Source: JAGVWJ01 sp964588555
GTDB taxonomy: Archaea; Micrarchaeota; Micrarchaeia; Anstonellales; Bilamarchaeaceae
Reading direction: 5' to 3'
Length of the DNA: 43,327 bases
Assembly: GCA_964588555.1 (NCBI GenBank)
Contig: CAZPPT010000010.1
Coordinates: forward strand, 1-43,327
Made by a program: the position numbers and the translations under genes. Positions 1 to 9,189 of the stretch are shown here, piece by piece. Position 1 is the first letter of the stretch. Every line of letters begins with the position of its first letter. The notes below the pieces were generated by a model. It did no database searches and was not told the origin of the DNA. It saw only the letters and a list, made by a program, of their open reading frames with translations.

Positions 1-1394
1 CTTTGATAGTGGCTGATAATCCGCATGGCAACATCGCGCGCATCCGAATACTCACCATAAAATAATTCAGCAAATGTGGCAGAAGATTTGTCCCTCAATC
101 CGGAAGCAATATGGTCCCCTATTTTACGCTTTTGGAGATCAACCCCTTGCGCAATCCGCTTTGCCTCAGCTGACTCACCATCCCTTTGTGCAATAAAGCT
201 AGCAAAAGACGTAAGGGTGCCATGCGCATGGAGTTCGCCAAGAAGAAAAAGGACATTTCCCAAAAGAACTGCGCTTCCCTGCATCCGTGGATTTAATGAC
301 CTGGCGATGGTTGCAAGCCTGCTGATGTGCTCACGGCCGTTTAAGACGTCAAGCCATGAAACGGGGCCGCCACGCGCCGTGACTTCTTCGGCAGTTGAAA
401 ATTGGCAATTCGTAAGGGTTGAAGTGATGGCCTCTGCCGCTGCGGTAAACCTGTCACCTGCGATAAGGGCGGATATGCCTGCTGTCGCAACTGCAATGTT
501 GGCTGGCTCAGCAAGGACGCGCTCGAGAATTTGATCATGCCCGTCACCCGTAGAACGGCCAAGCGGTTCCGCCGTATCCCCCGTAAACGTGGTTGCCGGC
601 AGGACTGGAAGGGCATGGTCTGTGATTTGTTCGTCAGGGACAACCGCATGATATGCAGCACGTGCATATTCCTTTAGTGCCGAACCTTCAGGATAATGAT
701 TTACAATGTCGCGTAATTCACTTATTCGGCCACGCTCGCGTCCAATATCAATGACACGACGCGCGTGTTCCTCGCTTTGCGCAGGCTCACGCATAAATGC
801 ATAGCCCTGGAGGCCGTCAAGCGTACCATCATTAGTATCTGCCCGAAATTCAATTTGTATAAAGTGATAATGAAACAGTAGCCTTGATGCAAACTGTCGA
901 AGTTCTTCCGGGGTTTCTTCAGATAGCGTGGCTTCATATGCATCTTGTGGCAATAAATGTGCCATTAAATTTGCCATGCGTGCATAGGGACTAAGTCCGG
1001 CATTGTACAGTTCTCTATCTATGGCCTGCTTAATCATATATAAGCCGTCAATCTCCTGATGCCCATATAAATACAAAAGTACTTCTGCCTCACGCGCGCG
1101 GTCAGGACCAAGAAGGACCTGCTTAAACGCCTCATATGCCGCGTCAATACATGGCCCGTCACCAACATGTCTGCCTTCGCCTTGTTCACGTGAAAGCGTG
1201 CATAACTCCTCAACCTTGCCAGCCCGTTGCAGCTCTCCGATACGCTCCGCTAACGACATAGGCCTGGCAGCTTCAGCAGATGCAATTCCCTCATGAATCG
1301 GTTTTTCACGTGCCTTTCCACCCCTCCCATAGCTGTCAAATTGAGCCTTAAGGTCAGCTAATCGTTCACGGGGATCGCGGCGTCGGGTAGCCAT
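1..1394 (-). CDS. Large helical protein of unknown function (C-terminus beyond window)
   Basis: The minus strand is open from an ATG at 1394 to the window edge: 464 codons without a stop, so the C-terminus is missing. I recognise no named family. The protein is soluble-looking and mostly helical, with no clear membrane segment. Its first 70 residues are laid out like those of the 1144-aa protein two genes upstream: a basic start with a RL..LK..F....G pattern, a Lys/Pro-rich stretch, then a short helix (MSLAERIGELQRAGKVEEL against MEEKVKRLFEEKGAAGLVTL). The two are probably distant paralogues (inference). An AGGTGA Shine-Dalgarno lies just before the start and a TATA-like box near 1427-1438, so it may have its own promoter as well as read-through from the gene 61 nt upstream. 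Confidence 0.8.
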   Translation of the reverse strand, partial: MATRRRDPRERLADLKAQFDSYGRGGKAREKPIHEGIASAEAARPMSLAERIGELQRAGKVEELCTLSREQGEGRHVGDGPCIDAAYEAFKQVLLGPDRAREAEVLLYLYGHQEIDGLYMIKQAIDRELYNAGLSPYARMANLMAHLLPQDAYEATLSEETPEELRQFASRLLFHYHFIQIEFRADTNDGTLDGLQGYAFMREPAQSEEHARRVIDIGRERGRISELRDIVNHYPEGSALKEYARAAYHAVVPDEQITDHALPVLPATTFTGDTAEPLGRSTGDGHDQILERVLAEPANIAVATAGISALIAGDRFTAAAEAITSTLTNCQFSTAEEVTARGGPVSWLDVLNGREHISRLATIARSLNPRMQGSAVLLGNVLFLLGELHAHGTLTSFASFIAQRDGESAEAKRIAQGVDLQKRKIGDHIASGLRDKSSATFAELFYGEYSDARDVAMRIISHYQ

Positions 1395-1399
1395 AAAAT

Positions 1400-1438
1400 T
1401 CACCTATGTATATAATGTACAAATATGTTTATAAATAC
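1400..1438 (-). promoter_or_regulatory. TATA box and Shine-Dalgarno of the partial helical-protein gene
   Basis: On the minus strand GTATTTATAAAC lies at about 1438-1427 and AGGTGA at 1405-1400, just ahead of the ATG at 1394. The spacing implies a very short leader. Confidence 0.45.
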
Positions 1439-1455
1439 ATATTTTATCATATATA

Positions 1456-2598
1456 TTAACTATCATCAGAAACTAAACGTATTGGAAACCTAAGACTATA
1501 TGAGTCCCTCTGGGAAACCGCATTTCGCAGGCTAGAGGAAATACTTGCTTTGATCTTTCTTTCAAGATCGGTAAAGTCACGTGAGGGAGGGGTGATTGCA
1601 ACGGCGATCCGATCTACTGCTCCACCACTTCCAACAAAAACATCAACATCCAATAATTTTGCATTCGCAAGAGAACCATCCTTCACGTAACGCGTAACTA
1701 CTGCGCGAATAGAGTCACGGACAAATGCCTGAAAATCAGCCTCACTTTTTGGCGCTCGGACTGCACGAAGCGTTTTCTCATCAGGCTTAGGTCGGACTTT
1801 TGGGGGCGGTTTGATTGGTTTACTGGCTTGAGGCCGGCGCAACGCAACTGGTGGGATCCCGCTATCAGCAGGACCTCCATCAGGCACTTCTAAACCGGCA
1901 TCCGGTGCAACTCCTGCGTCAGCCCCAAGAAGTGAATGGATAGTTTCAATGTATCGGGTTACATTACCTGTCTGTGATGGAAGCCGCGTAAGCACGTCAA
2001 GAACTTTTCGAAGTTCGCTGTTCCGTAAAGACGTATCCGAAATGTCGCGTGCCTCACTGAATGCACGTAATGCACTGCGATAGGCATTCGTTAGATCTTT
2101 ACGCTGCAGTGCATTTTGTGCAGCTTCAATATGAGTCATTGTTCCGGCATCAAACGGGGCAACATCCCTTGGGTCAGGGGATGGTGATATGGGTTCACGT
2201 CTTGAACGGATCCCTTCAACCTGTGCAAGATAACCTGTAAGGATGCCTTTTTCAAGCGGAGGAGTAGCGGTGGATGTTGCAATATCCCTAAAGGCGCCCG
2301 CCAATTCATCAAGGAAAGCGGCATCCGTGCTACTATGGGCTAATGCAACGAGCTCATCTGCCTTCTCCTGATATCCCCTTGCCATGCTAGGTTCATTTCT
2401 TTTTTCGTAAAGCGTGCGAAAGGTGCGTATGTCTTCCATGCTTGGGGCGGCGGTTGCTGATCTGACGTGCCCAACGCGGTCAACAAGCGGTTCATGCCCC
2501 TTATAGTGACGTTCAGAACGTAGTACGATGACAGTAGCCAACAAGGCAGCAGCAACGCCCGGAAGAAGTGCGATAATAGTACGTGTTCTTGTTTTCAT
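1456..2598 (-). CDS. Single-pass membrane protein with TonB/AgmX-like C-terminal domain
   Basis: 380 aa. One hydrophobic anchor at about residues 8-26 is preceded by basic residues (MKTRTRT), so most of the chain probably lies outside the cell. A helical region of about 30-225 follows, then an Asp/Gly/Pro-rich linker (DAGVAPDAG, DGGPADSG) and a Pro/Lys spacer. The last 95 residues have the order seen in TonB and AgmX/PglI C-terminal domains: a helix, a strand LLDVDVFVGSGGAVDRIAV with a central Gly-Gly turn, a second helix and a final strand YSLRFPIRLV. That match is by pattern only. The start ATG overlaps the upstream gene's stop (ATGA), indicating translational coupling. The Asp-rich linker resembles bacterial, especially myxobacterial, envelope proteins. 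Confidence 0.75.
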   Translation of the reverse strand: MKTRTRTIIALLPGVAAALLATVIVLRSERHYKGHEPLVDRVGHVRSATAAPSMEDIRTFRTLYEKRNEPSMARGYQEKADELVALAHSSTDAAFLDELAGAFRDIATSTATPPLEKGILTGYLAQVEGIRSRREPISPSPDPRDVAPFDAGTMTHIEAAQNALQRKDLTNAYRSALRAFSEARDISDTSLRNSELRKVLDVLTRLPSQTGNVTRYIETIHSLLGADAGVAPDAGLEVPDGGPADSGIPPVALRRPQASKPIKPPPKVRPKPDEKTLRAVRAPKSEADFQAFVRDSIRAVVTRYVKDGSLANAKLLDVDVFVGSGGAVDRIAVAITPPSRDFTDLERKIKASISSSLRNAVSQRDSYSLRFPIRLVSDDS

Positions 2599-5500
2599 GT
2601 TTGATCCCTTAACCGTTGTTCTGTTCTACGATCGATATAGGTTTTTACAAATTCGCCATAATGAAGCCTGCGGTCAACGAGTGCAGTTGCACCGGTGAGT
2701 GCTGCGCCGGTTATAAAAACCGCTACGCCCGCAAGAGGGCTTCCTGTTGCCACACCGGAAACAAACGCGCTTGCTACGGAAGCTACGCCGGAGAAAGCAA
2801 GTGAGCCGCGGGTGGGGCTTGTTTTCACAAACGTGTTTCCACGTGCGTATGCATCTGCTTTTCCAAGCCGATACTCGATGGAATGGATGGTTTTCAGAGC
2901 TGCACGCCTAAACGGGTGTTTTTCCGAAAGGCCATCCACGCTTTCATGGAGCGAATCTGCGGTTGTTGTATTCCCTATTATTGCAAGAAGTGCAAGGGAT
3001 TCATTAAACGCTTCCTTGGTTTCAGGCCCTGCTTGCTCACGTGCAATCTCAGCTGCATGAGAAGTAAGATGCGTCCGGATAGAATCTTGGTGATTAAGCG
3101 GCAGTTTTCTAAATAACCTTATTGCTGGCCCTTTTGGCGGAATGCGACCAACTGCGAGTGGTGAGAATAAGGGCGGTGCACGCTGGATTATCTCAATTCC
3201 AATAGGCTTTAAAAGGACATGTTCCGTTTCATCAAGAATGATCTTGTATGCCTTAAGTTTCTGAGGCGGTTTAAGCTCATCAAGGCTTGAAGGCGCCGTG
3301 TCGTCGCGTGGATCAGCAATGGATTGCCTTGCAGCGTACTGGTAAAGGTATCCTGACCAACCATAGGTAACGTCACTTACGCGTTCACGCTTCCGACGCG
3401 GCAGCGCATCCTCAATCAACTGGCTTACCTCAAGCTTATACAGTTGTGCAAGCCGATCATAGAGTTCATCCTGCAATGCGCCTTCCACCGCCGAAAGGCC
3501 CCTTGCAAACGATTCTATTTCAGAACGCATGGAATCAAAATCCATACCATGATATCGTACGCCATGTGCAAGCGTATCAAATGAATCCAAGAGAGTTTTG
3601 CGGTAGCCGGAGTTTTGCGTACCCTTAAGTGCCACAAGAAGCGGCCGTACAAGGGCGGTTTTATCCATATGGCTTGCCGCAGTGTCTGCAAGCATTTCAA
3701 CAATCCTTCGTGCATACTCGTTTGCATATTCAGGGTGTGCACCTGCCTCATCGCCTAGGTGCTTGGTAAGCGGAATAATGGATGCGACCAGTTCGCATGC
3801 AGCGACGTGATTTTCCGATGAAACGGTTTGGGGCAGTTTAAGCAATTCCTCAAACGCCTCGTCACGGGAAGGCCGCTCAATCGTATGTGTTATGACGACT
3901 AAGCGAAGATACGCCATATTTTTGTTCTCAAAGGCTTCCTTAAGGCGCTCCCTATTCCCAAGGCGTTCGGCCAACTGGCTTCGTGCATGTGCGTAATCAG
4001 GGTCAGTAAACAGCTCAAGCACTATGTCCTGGCTTTCAGCAGGATGCTCGTAAATAACATCTGCAATGGCATCGACAATGGAACCAAATGATTCTTTCTC
4101 CCCTCGCAGTTGTGTCATGAGAAGCGTTAGCCTTGCTTGTGGCGTAATATTCGGGCGTTGATAAGCTGGGACGTTGGCTCCAAGTGCCCTCGTGGCAGCC
4201 CGTATCGTTTCGTCATCAGTTGTGCGTTCAACGATAGTCCTGAGTGCGCCTAGATTGCGCGCTTCTCCAAACTGAGTAATGATATTTTTTCGTCGGTCGG
4301 GATTCGTGGCGGGATCAAGCACCTCGCTTATAAGGCTGGATATAGGGTCCTCTCTTGTAGAAGGTGTTGGCGGCCGTGTTGCCGGCCTGACACGTACCAG
4401 TGCGCCGTTTCCAAGGGGTGTGGCCGAAGCAGAAGCATCCCCTTCCGGCGCTATCTCAAAGACGTCATCACCGTGTGCAAATTCTAATGACTCTGCCCGT
4501 GGGGCGCTCCTTGGAAGCGCAGGCGGGGTTTTTGCCTCTTCAGCTGCAACCCGCACCTCCTCAATGGCTTCGGCGGGTACTTCAAGGGTGTCTCTGCGAG
4601 GCGGACTTCGTAAATATGCAATCTTTCTGTCGATTAGATCCTTGACGCCGTCTTCAAGTGATGCGTACCGCGGATCCTCTTTTATTGATTCCAAATTAGA
4701 AATAAGGCTCTCGCGATCAGGTGCCAAACCATTTGTGGCAACAAGAGTATTAACTGCCATATTGGCAATAGATTGCGGGCGGTTTCGCCTATCAAGTATG
4801 ATCCGTTTGAGCATCGCTGGATCAGACCGATGCATTTGGACATGCATAAATAGGTATGTGTGCCTCGAAACCACAAGCCGCGCATGCGCCTCTGATGCAA
4901 ATTCCAGCACCTCGGCAAGGTCTTCAGAAGAAAGTAGCTTAGCCGTATTGCCTGAAGCGATGCGACTATCAAGCGCGTCAATGCAATCGCCCAACCGCTC
5001 AAAATCATGCGCTTCTTCAAGAAGGGAAAGTGCCCGGTTAGCATGATGTGCTGCCTGGTAAGGATGTTGCATGGAACCAAATGAGGCACGTTGCCCGGCG
5101 TCAGGTGATTCAATCAAAATTTCATTATATATGCCATGAAGAAAACTAATTGCAAAATGCCGTTCATCTTCGGTCGCAACGGTTTCAATAAAATGAATGA
5201 GTTGGCCAAGCTCGCGTGAAATGGCAGCACGCGAGATACGGACGTATGAGTCTTCACTCCCACGTACTACATCGCGGTCAAAATAATCCGGATTATTGTT
5301 GCAAATATATATGAGGACATCGCGCTTTCGTGCAATTGGACTAGACGCGATCACCCTTTCAAATGCCGTATCAAGTGCATGTCCCACATGGTCTGCAAAC
5401 CTCGAACCGGTCTTATCTGCTTCTGAAAGGTGGAGGTCTGAAAGGATTTCGACTTCCAAAGCATCCGCAAGTGCATTGATTGCCGCCTGGTAAACCGGAA

Positions 5501-6029
5501 GGTTTTCTTCAGGCCCCGGTGGCGGTGCGCACGTCTCTGCAACTGCCTTAATGAGATCCATCCTTTTTGCGTCTGCAAGGAGCGTAATTGCATGCGCTGC
5601 GCTTGAAGGCGTGTCCTTATCATAGCGCCTTTCAGCATGATATGCAACCTGATCGTATCTTCCTTCAGACGCAAGGGCATCAAGCGTTTGGTTTGTCATA
5701 CGGGTAACTATATCTTCAGCAGCTTCCCTTGCAACGGCGCTCGGGGAACGGCGGTAGACTGTTACGACGTGTTGTGGGGAAGATTCAAAAAGCAATCGAA
5801 GTGCCGCCTCTATTTCAGCACGTGGCGTATCAGAACCACATAATGTAACCAACCCTGCCGCGCCTTTTTCTTCAAACAGGCGTTTAACCTTTTCTTCCAT
5901 CGTCACTTCGGCTGGGGCAGGTTGTTCGGCTAAAGGAGGCGGAACGCGTGGCTTTTTCCGTCCCTGCGTTCCAAGGTGACCAAATTCTTTTTGCAAACGT
6001 TTGAGTCGATTTACTCTGTCTTCAGCCAT
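2595..6029 (-). CDS. Giant alpha-helical repeat protein with C-terminal membrane segment
   Basis: 1144 aa, no recognised family. The N-terminus is basic and Pro-rich (residues 1-45). The rest is almost entirely helical, with regularly spaced Ala/Leu pairs like a HEAT/ARM or TPR solenoid, interrupted by an Ala/Pro/Ser-rich linker at about 500-565. Near the C-terminus (about 1075-1115) there is a small-residue-rich hydrophobic stretch (GVASVASAFVSGVATG, then LAGVAVFITGAALTG), probably a membrane hairpin, followed by a charged tail. The gene starts 7 nt after the coiled-coil gene ends and shares an ATGA overlap with the next one. It looks like a scaffold tied to the membrane (inference). Its N-terminal layout recurs in the partial gene at 1-1394. 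Confidence 0.8.
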   Translation of the reverse strand: MAEDRVNRLKRLQKEFGHLGTQGRKKPRVPPPLAEQPAPAEVTMEEKVKRLFEEKGAAGLVTLCGSDTPRAEIEAALRLLFESSPQHVVTVYRRSPSAVAREAAEDIVTRMTNQTLDALASEGRYDQVAYHAERRYDKDTPSSAAHAITLLADAKRMDLIKAVAETCAPPPGPEENLPVYQAAINALADALEVEILSDLHLSEADKTGSRFADHVGHALDTAFERVIASSPIARKRDVLIYICNNNPDYFDRDVVRGSEDSYVRISRAAISRELGQLIHFIETVATEDERHFAISFLHGIYNEILIESPDAGQRASFGSMQHPYQAAHHANRALSLLEEAHDFERLGDCIDALDSRIASGNTAKLLSSEDLAEVLEFASEAHARLVVSRHTYLFMHVQMHRSDPAMLKRIILDRRNRPQSIANMAVNTLVATNGLAPDRESLISNLESIKEDPRYASLEDGVKDLIDRKIAYLRSPPRRDTLEVPAEAIEEVRVAAEEAKTPPALPRSAPRAESLEFAHGDDVFEIAPEGDASASATPLGNGALVRVRPATRPPTPSTREDPISSLISEVLDPATNPDRRKNIITQFGEARNLGALRTIVERTTDDETIRAATRALGANVPAYQRPNITPQARLTLLMTQLRGEKESFGSIVDAIADVIYEHPAESQDIVLELFTDPDYAHARSQLAERLGNRERLKEAFENKNMAYLRLVVITHTIERPSRDEAFEELLKLPQTVSSENHVAACELVASIIPLTKHLGDEAGAHPEYANEYARRIVEMLADTAASHMDKTALVRPLLVALKGTQNSGYRKTLLDSFDTLAHGVRYHGMDFDSMRSEIESFARGLSAVEGALQDELYDRLAQLYKLEVSQLIEDALPRRKRERVSDVTYGWSGYLYQYAARQSIADPRDDTAPSSLDELKPPQKLKAYKIILDETEHVLLKPIGIEIIQRAPPLFSPLAVGRIPPKGPAIRLFRKLPLNHQDSIRTHLTSHAAEIAREQAGPETKEAFNESLALLAIIGNTTTADSLHESVDGLSEKHPFRRAALKTIHSIEYRLGKADAYARGNTFVKTSPTRGSLAFSGVASVASAFVSGVATGSPLAGVAVFITGAALTGATALVDRRLHYGEFVKTYIDRRTEQRLRDQT

Positions 6030-6036
6030 TGGTTAA

Positions 6037-8703
6037 TCACGCTCGTAGGAGGCCTTGAGGAGGACGTAAGTCCAGCAAGGCATCTTTTGCCTTCTTCAAT
6101 ATTCGCCTAAATTCACGTACTTCATCACTCGCACTATCCCTCGTCTTTTCAAGTACTGCGTTCAATCCGCGTGCAATGTCGCCTGCTTCATTCCCGACTG
6201 GCGGGGCCTTCTGTTTTGCCTGCACAAGTGCACCCCCATACGCAACAACAAGATGCCTCATTGAAAGAATTTCAGAAAGCTCTTTTTTGGATATGTCCTC
6301 CAATCGCGTAGGAAGCAGTACATACAGTGCGGCAGAAACGTCTGCGTTTGGATGGTTTTGAGTGATGGTGGTTAATGCATCGTGTACTTCGTGAAATGAA
6401 ACGCCCTGTTCAAGATGGCCAACCAGTGTTTCAACAACATCATCGATTGTATCCCTGTCCAGCCCTGCAATGCTTATGCGGCCTTCCTGGATCCCTTTTA
6501 AGACACTGCCAAAACCGCTGTGCGAAGAATTTTGTAGCACTGAAAGTATCCGTTCATTAACCGGTAAGGGAATAAAATCAGAATCTCGTGCAGCTGCCTT
6601 AATCGCGTCGCGCTGTCCATCACTCATAATCTGACGGTTAAGAAAATCATCCATCTCCAGTTCTGAACCAAGGTCGCGACATGTCATTACGTAAAGTGCA
6701 AAATTTACATCATGAAGGATCGTGACAGGTTCGTCCGATGCTCCGGCAGGAACAGTGCCCCTTACTACTACGGGTGCTGACGAAGGTGGCGCAACAGTTA
6801 CATCGGCGCGCTTAAAAGCTCGTCCAGACGACGGACCTGTTGTTCCAGGGGAAGGAGGTGCCGGAGCACGGTAAAGCGGGCGAGTAACGTCATCAGACCG
6901 ATCCCTTCGTTCATCCGGCGGCATGGCGCGGCCCTCCTCGGCCACCAAACCCCGCACACGTTCGCCACGAACAATAGGTACACTTGCAACTGGCACTGAA
7001 ACAGGGACTGCAGAACTACGGGATCCGCTTAACGGCCCTGCTTGCGTAGGTTCTTCTTCAAGCGGACTTGTTGGAACCGCTCCGCCTTGACCCCCTTTTG
7101 AACCTCGTGACTTTCTTCCTTCAAGTTGTCTAAGCCGGCGCCGCAACTTCACTATTGCAGGGGCAACGTTACGCTCGTAAAGATCAAGAATCCCGTCAAC
7201 AGTTGCATTAACGCCGCGTTCTGGGTCAAACACTTCTTCAAATGGGGATAATCGCGGTTCCTCACCTTCTTCTGCAGGTGGCGCTTCCAAAAGCTTAAGG
7301 CGAGTAGAAACGCTCGCGAGTTGAAGAAGCATATCAAGCGGGCGCGGAGTTCCGTTTGATTTAAGTAAATCGCCTAACGGTTCCAAATATTTAAGCAGCC
7401 CATTTAAGGCGGCGCGATCCTCTTTTACGCCCTTTAACGAATCAATCATTTCAGGAGTTATGCCTTGTTTTGCAAGTGCTTCAGCAACCAATTTTTCAAC
7501 GGCAGCGCCGTCCAACGTCGGCTTCATTTTTCCAAGCGCTTCTTCAAGTGCCTTGGTTTTTGCCTCAATGGCTTTCACACGGATTTCAAGCGCAGTAAAA
7601 CTGCTCGCCAATCCATCTGCCTTTACTGCGGGTTCACTTGGTTTTTGTTTGGACATCTCACTGCGAAGTTCAGTAACATCACGTTGCAACTGCGTTACGG
7701 CTGCCATTGTAGCGTCAACGCCTTTATTTTGAAGGATTTCTCCAACTACGGAAGTCGGATCCTTAATGATAGGTAACTCACGCATGCGTACTATAAATCC
7801 TTGAATACCGTCGGTTAGCCGCCCCTGCGCCTCGCCCAATTGTTGTTCAGTAATATAACCTGCAGATTCAAGCTCAACCAATCTTCCCGTAAGTTCAGTA
7901 ATACGTGCTTCAGTTTCAGGGGAAGTACCGGCACCTGATGCGTGTAAACCCGCAATTTCCTTTCGGGCGGCCTCAAGCTCTCTTCGGGCTATTTCAAGTC
8001 TTATCGTTGACTCGCCTACGACGGCACCGATTGCTTCTCGCTCCCTAGTTAAGCCATCCCGCACGCCATCAATATCAGACTTAAGTGCTGTGAGCTGACC
8101 ACTCACATCTTTCGCAGCCGTTTGGGCACCGTGTGCGCTTTCAGAGGCACTTTGTGCATAACGCTTTGCAGCGTCCGCATTTTCTGATGCCTCGCGGGCA
8201 CCTTCGCGCGCAGCTGCGGCCTCTGTCTGGGCACGCTGTGCAGCCTCATGTGCGCTCGCGGCACGTGTATCGGCATTATTGGCAGCTTGTGCCGCAGAAC
8301 CCGCTTCAGTTCGTGCAGCACGCGCTTCTTCCTGCGCCTGATTCGCAGCATATTGCGAAGCGTCAGCTTGCGAGGCGGCATGAGACGAGGATGCTTGGGC
8401 AGCTTCTACACTGGCAGCAACACCCACAAGCGAAGCGTCAACCCCTTGGATAAAATGTTCAATTCGTTCGTTTTGCCCGCCAAGCTGAGATTCAGCGGTG
8501 GCTATCCGTTCCTTTGTAGATTCATGATCTGAACGCAGTTCACCTAATCTTGCAAGAGCAGTTCGTCCCAAACGCTGGGCACGATCAATACGCACATGCA
8601 TACGTGCAAAAAAATGCACGGGCGCCGTAGTTGGCAGCTCCTGAGCGATACGTGCAGTTAAAATTCGTAATCTTCCTTGTCTTTTTGATTCCCCTTCAGT
8701 CAT
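6037..8703 (-). CDS. Ala-rich coiled-coil protein, first gene of an unknown operon
   Basis: 888 aa. Residues about 85-200 are an Ala-rich heptad region (repeated AA..A..A, AHEAAQRAQTEA type) typical of long coiled coils or phage tail-fibre rods. Further coiled coil follows to about 260 and near 340-400. A Pro/Ser-rich linker (about 530-655) leads to a compact helical C-terminal domain of about 230 residues with no recognised relative. No signal peptide or TM segment is seen. The ATG is preceded by GAGGTGGAG, and TATA-like boxes lie upstream at about 8731-8741 and 8768-8778. The tight spacing to the next two genes suggests a joint complex. The rod region resembles MCP signalling domains only through composition. 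Confidence 0.8.
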   Translation of the reverse strand: MTEGESKRQGRLRILTARIAQELPTTAPVHFFARMHVRIDRAQRLGRTALARLGELRSDHESTKERIATAESQLGGQNERIEHFIQGVDASLVGVAASVEAAQASSSHAASQADASQYAANQAQEEARAARTEAGSAAQAANNADTRAASAHEAAQRAQTEAAAAREGAREASENADAAKRYAQSASESAHGAQTAAKDVSGQLTALKSDIDGVRDGLTREREAIGAVVGESTIRLEIARRELEAARKEIAGLHASGAGTSPETEARITELTGRLVELESAGYITEQQLGEAQGRLTDGIQGFIVRMRELPIIKDPTSVVGEILQNKGVDATMAAVTQLQRDVTELRSEMSKQKPSEPAVKADGLASSFTALEIRVKAIEAKTKALEEALGKMKPTLDGAAVEKLVAEALAKQGITPEMIDSLKGVKEDRAALNGLLKYLEPLGDLLKSNGTPRPLDMLLQLASVSTRLKLLEAPPAEEGEEPRLSPFEEVFDPERGVNATVDGILDLYERNVAPAIVKLRRRLRQLEGRKSRGSKGGQGGAVPTSPLEEEPTQAGPLSGSRSSAVPVSVPVASVPIVRGERVRGLVAEEGRAMPPDERRDRSDDVTRPLYRAPAPPSPGTTGPSSGRAFKRADVTVAPPSSAPVVVRGTVPAGASDEPVTILHDVNFALYVMTCRDLGSELEMDDFLNRQIMSDGQRDAIKAAARDSDFIPLPVNERILSVLQNSSHSGFGSVLKGIQEGRISIAGLDRDTIDDVVETLVGHLEQGVSFHEVHDALTTITQNHPNADVSAALYVLLPTRLEDISKKELSEILSMRHLVVAYGGALVQAKQKAPPVGNEAGDIARGLNAVLEKTRDSASDEVREFRRILKKAKDALLDLRPPQGLLRA

Positions 8704-8705
8704 AT

Positions 8706-8778
8706 CTCCACCTCAATAAATACTCAGAATTATGTTTATAATAGAGATTAAATATGGTAGAAAGTGTATTTAAAACTA
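8706..8778 (-). promoter_or_regulatory. Promoter and ribosome binding site of the coiled-coil operon
   Basis: On the minus strand a GAGGTGGAG Shine-Dalgarno lies at 8714-8706. Two TATA-like elements, GTTTTAAATA near 8778-8768 and TATTATAAAC near 8741-8731, could serve it. The first gives a leader of about 40 nt, the second a very short one. Confidence 0.45.
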
Positions 8779-8881
8779 TGTTTCGCAGGTCAATCGGACG
8801 TTGAAATAAAAAAGATGGTATTGCTTTACAGTGGCGCTCAATTGTGCAAAGACCTGTCATTGTATGCATATATAGCACGAT

Positions 8882-8896
8882 AAATATATTTAAAAG
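8882..8896 (+). promoter_or_regulatory. TATA box of the SRP RNA gene
   Basis: AAATATATTTAAAAG is centred about 28 nt before the first base of the SRP RNA at 8919, the standard archaeal TATA-to-start distance. Confidence 0.7.
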
Positions 8897-8918
8897 TATC
8901 CCCCGGCATAATTAAAAT

Positions 8919-9125
8919 GGGCTAGAGGGGGGCTAGGGGTCCCCGCACCGCATATCCCCTTTAGGCGGCTCGAAGGCCTGGGGCGTTATAATAAAATAAC
9001 AAAGCCCTTTATCGTAAGCGTCGAAGTCCTGGCTTAGATGGCAATGTATACCGTGAACCTGGCGAGGTCGAAAGAAGCAGCCATAAGCGATATGCGTTGT
9101 GCTTTTAAGTTTAAGGATGGAGCCC
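8919..9125 (+). ncRNA. Signal recognition particle RNA (7S RNA)
   Basis: The ends pair (GGGCT at 8919-8923 with AGCCC at 9121-9125), as in archaeal 7S RNAs. The 5' part carries the G/C-rich Alu-domain arrangement (GGGGGGCTAGGGGTCCCC followed by a GGCGG segment). The diagnostic helix 8 lies at about 9050-9100: GTGAACCTGG, then AGGTCGAAAGAAGCAGCC (9065-9082), with a GAAA tetraloop and the conserved AGCAGCC side that binds SRP54. The RNA forms the scaffold of the particle that carries ribosomes translating membrane and secreted proteins to the Sec channel, whose beta subunit is also encoded here. At about 207 nt it is shorter than the roughly 300 nt usual in archaea, probably because of reduced helices 5 and 6. 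The ends are inferred from pairing. Confidence 0.9.
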
Positions 9126-9189
9126 AAGGTAAAGGCAACGTGTTATTTTACTATGGCAAACCAGGAAGCCCAACTAGACATTTCTTTTA

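Noticed and set aside
76..534. Plus-strand open frame of 152 codons
   Set aside because: It lies antisense inside the long minus-strand coding region that runs from 1394 to the window edge and has no promoter or family likeness.
4279..5046. Plus-strand open frame of 255 codons
   Set aside because: Antisense to the 1144-aa gene; composition (Ser/Arg/Ala-rich) is that of a shadow frame.
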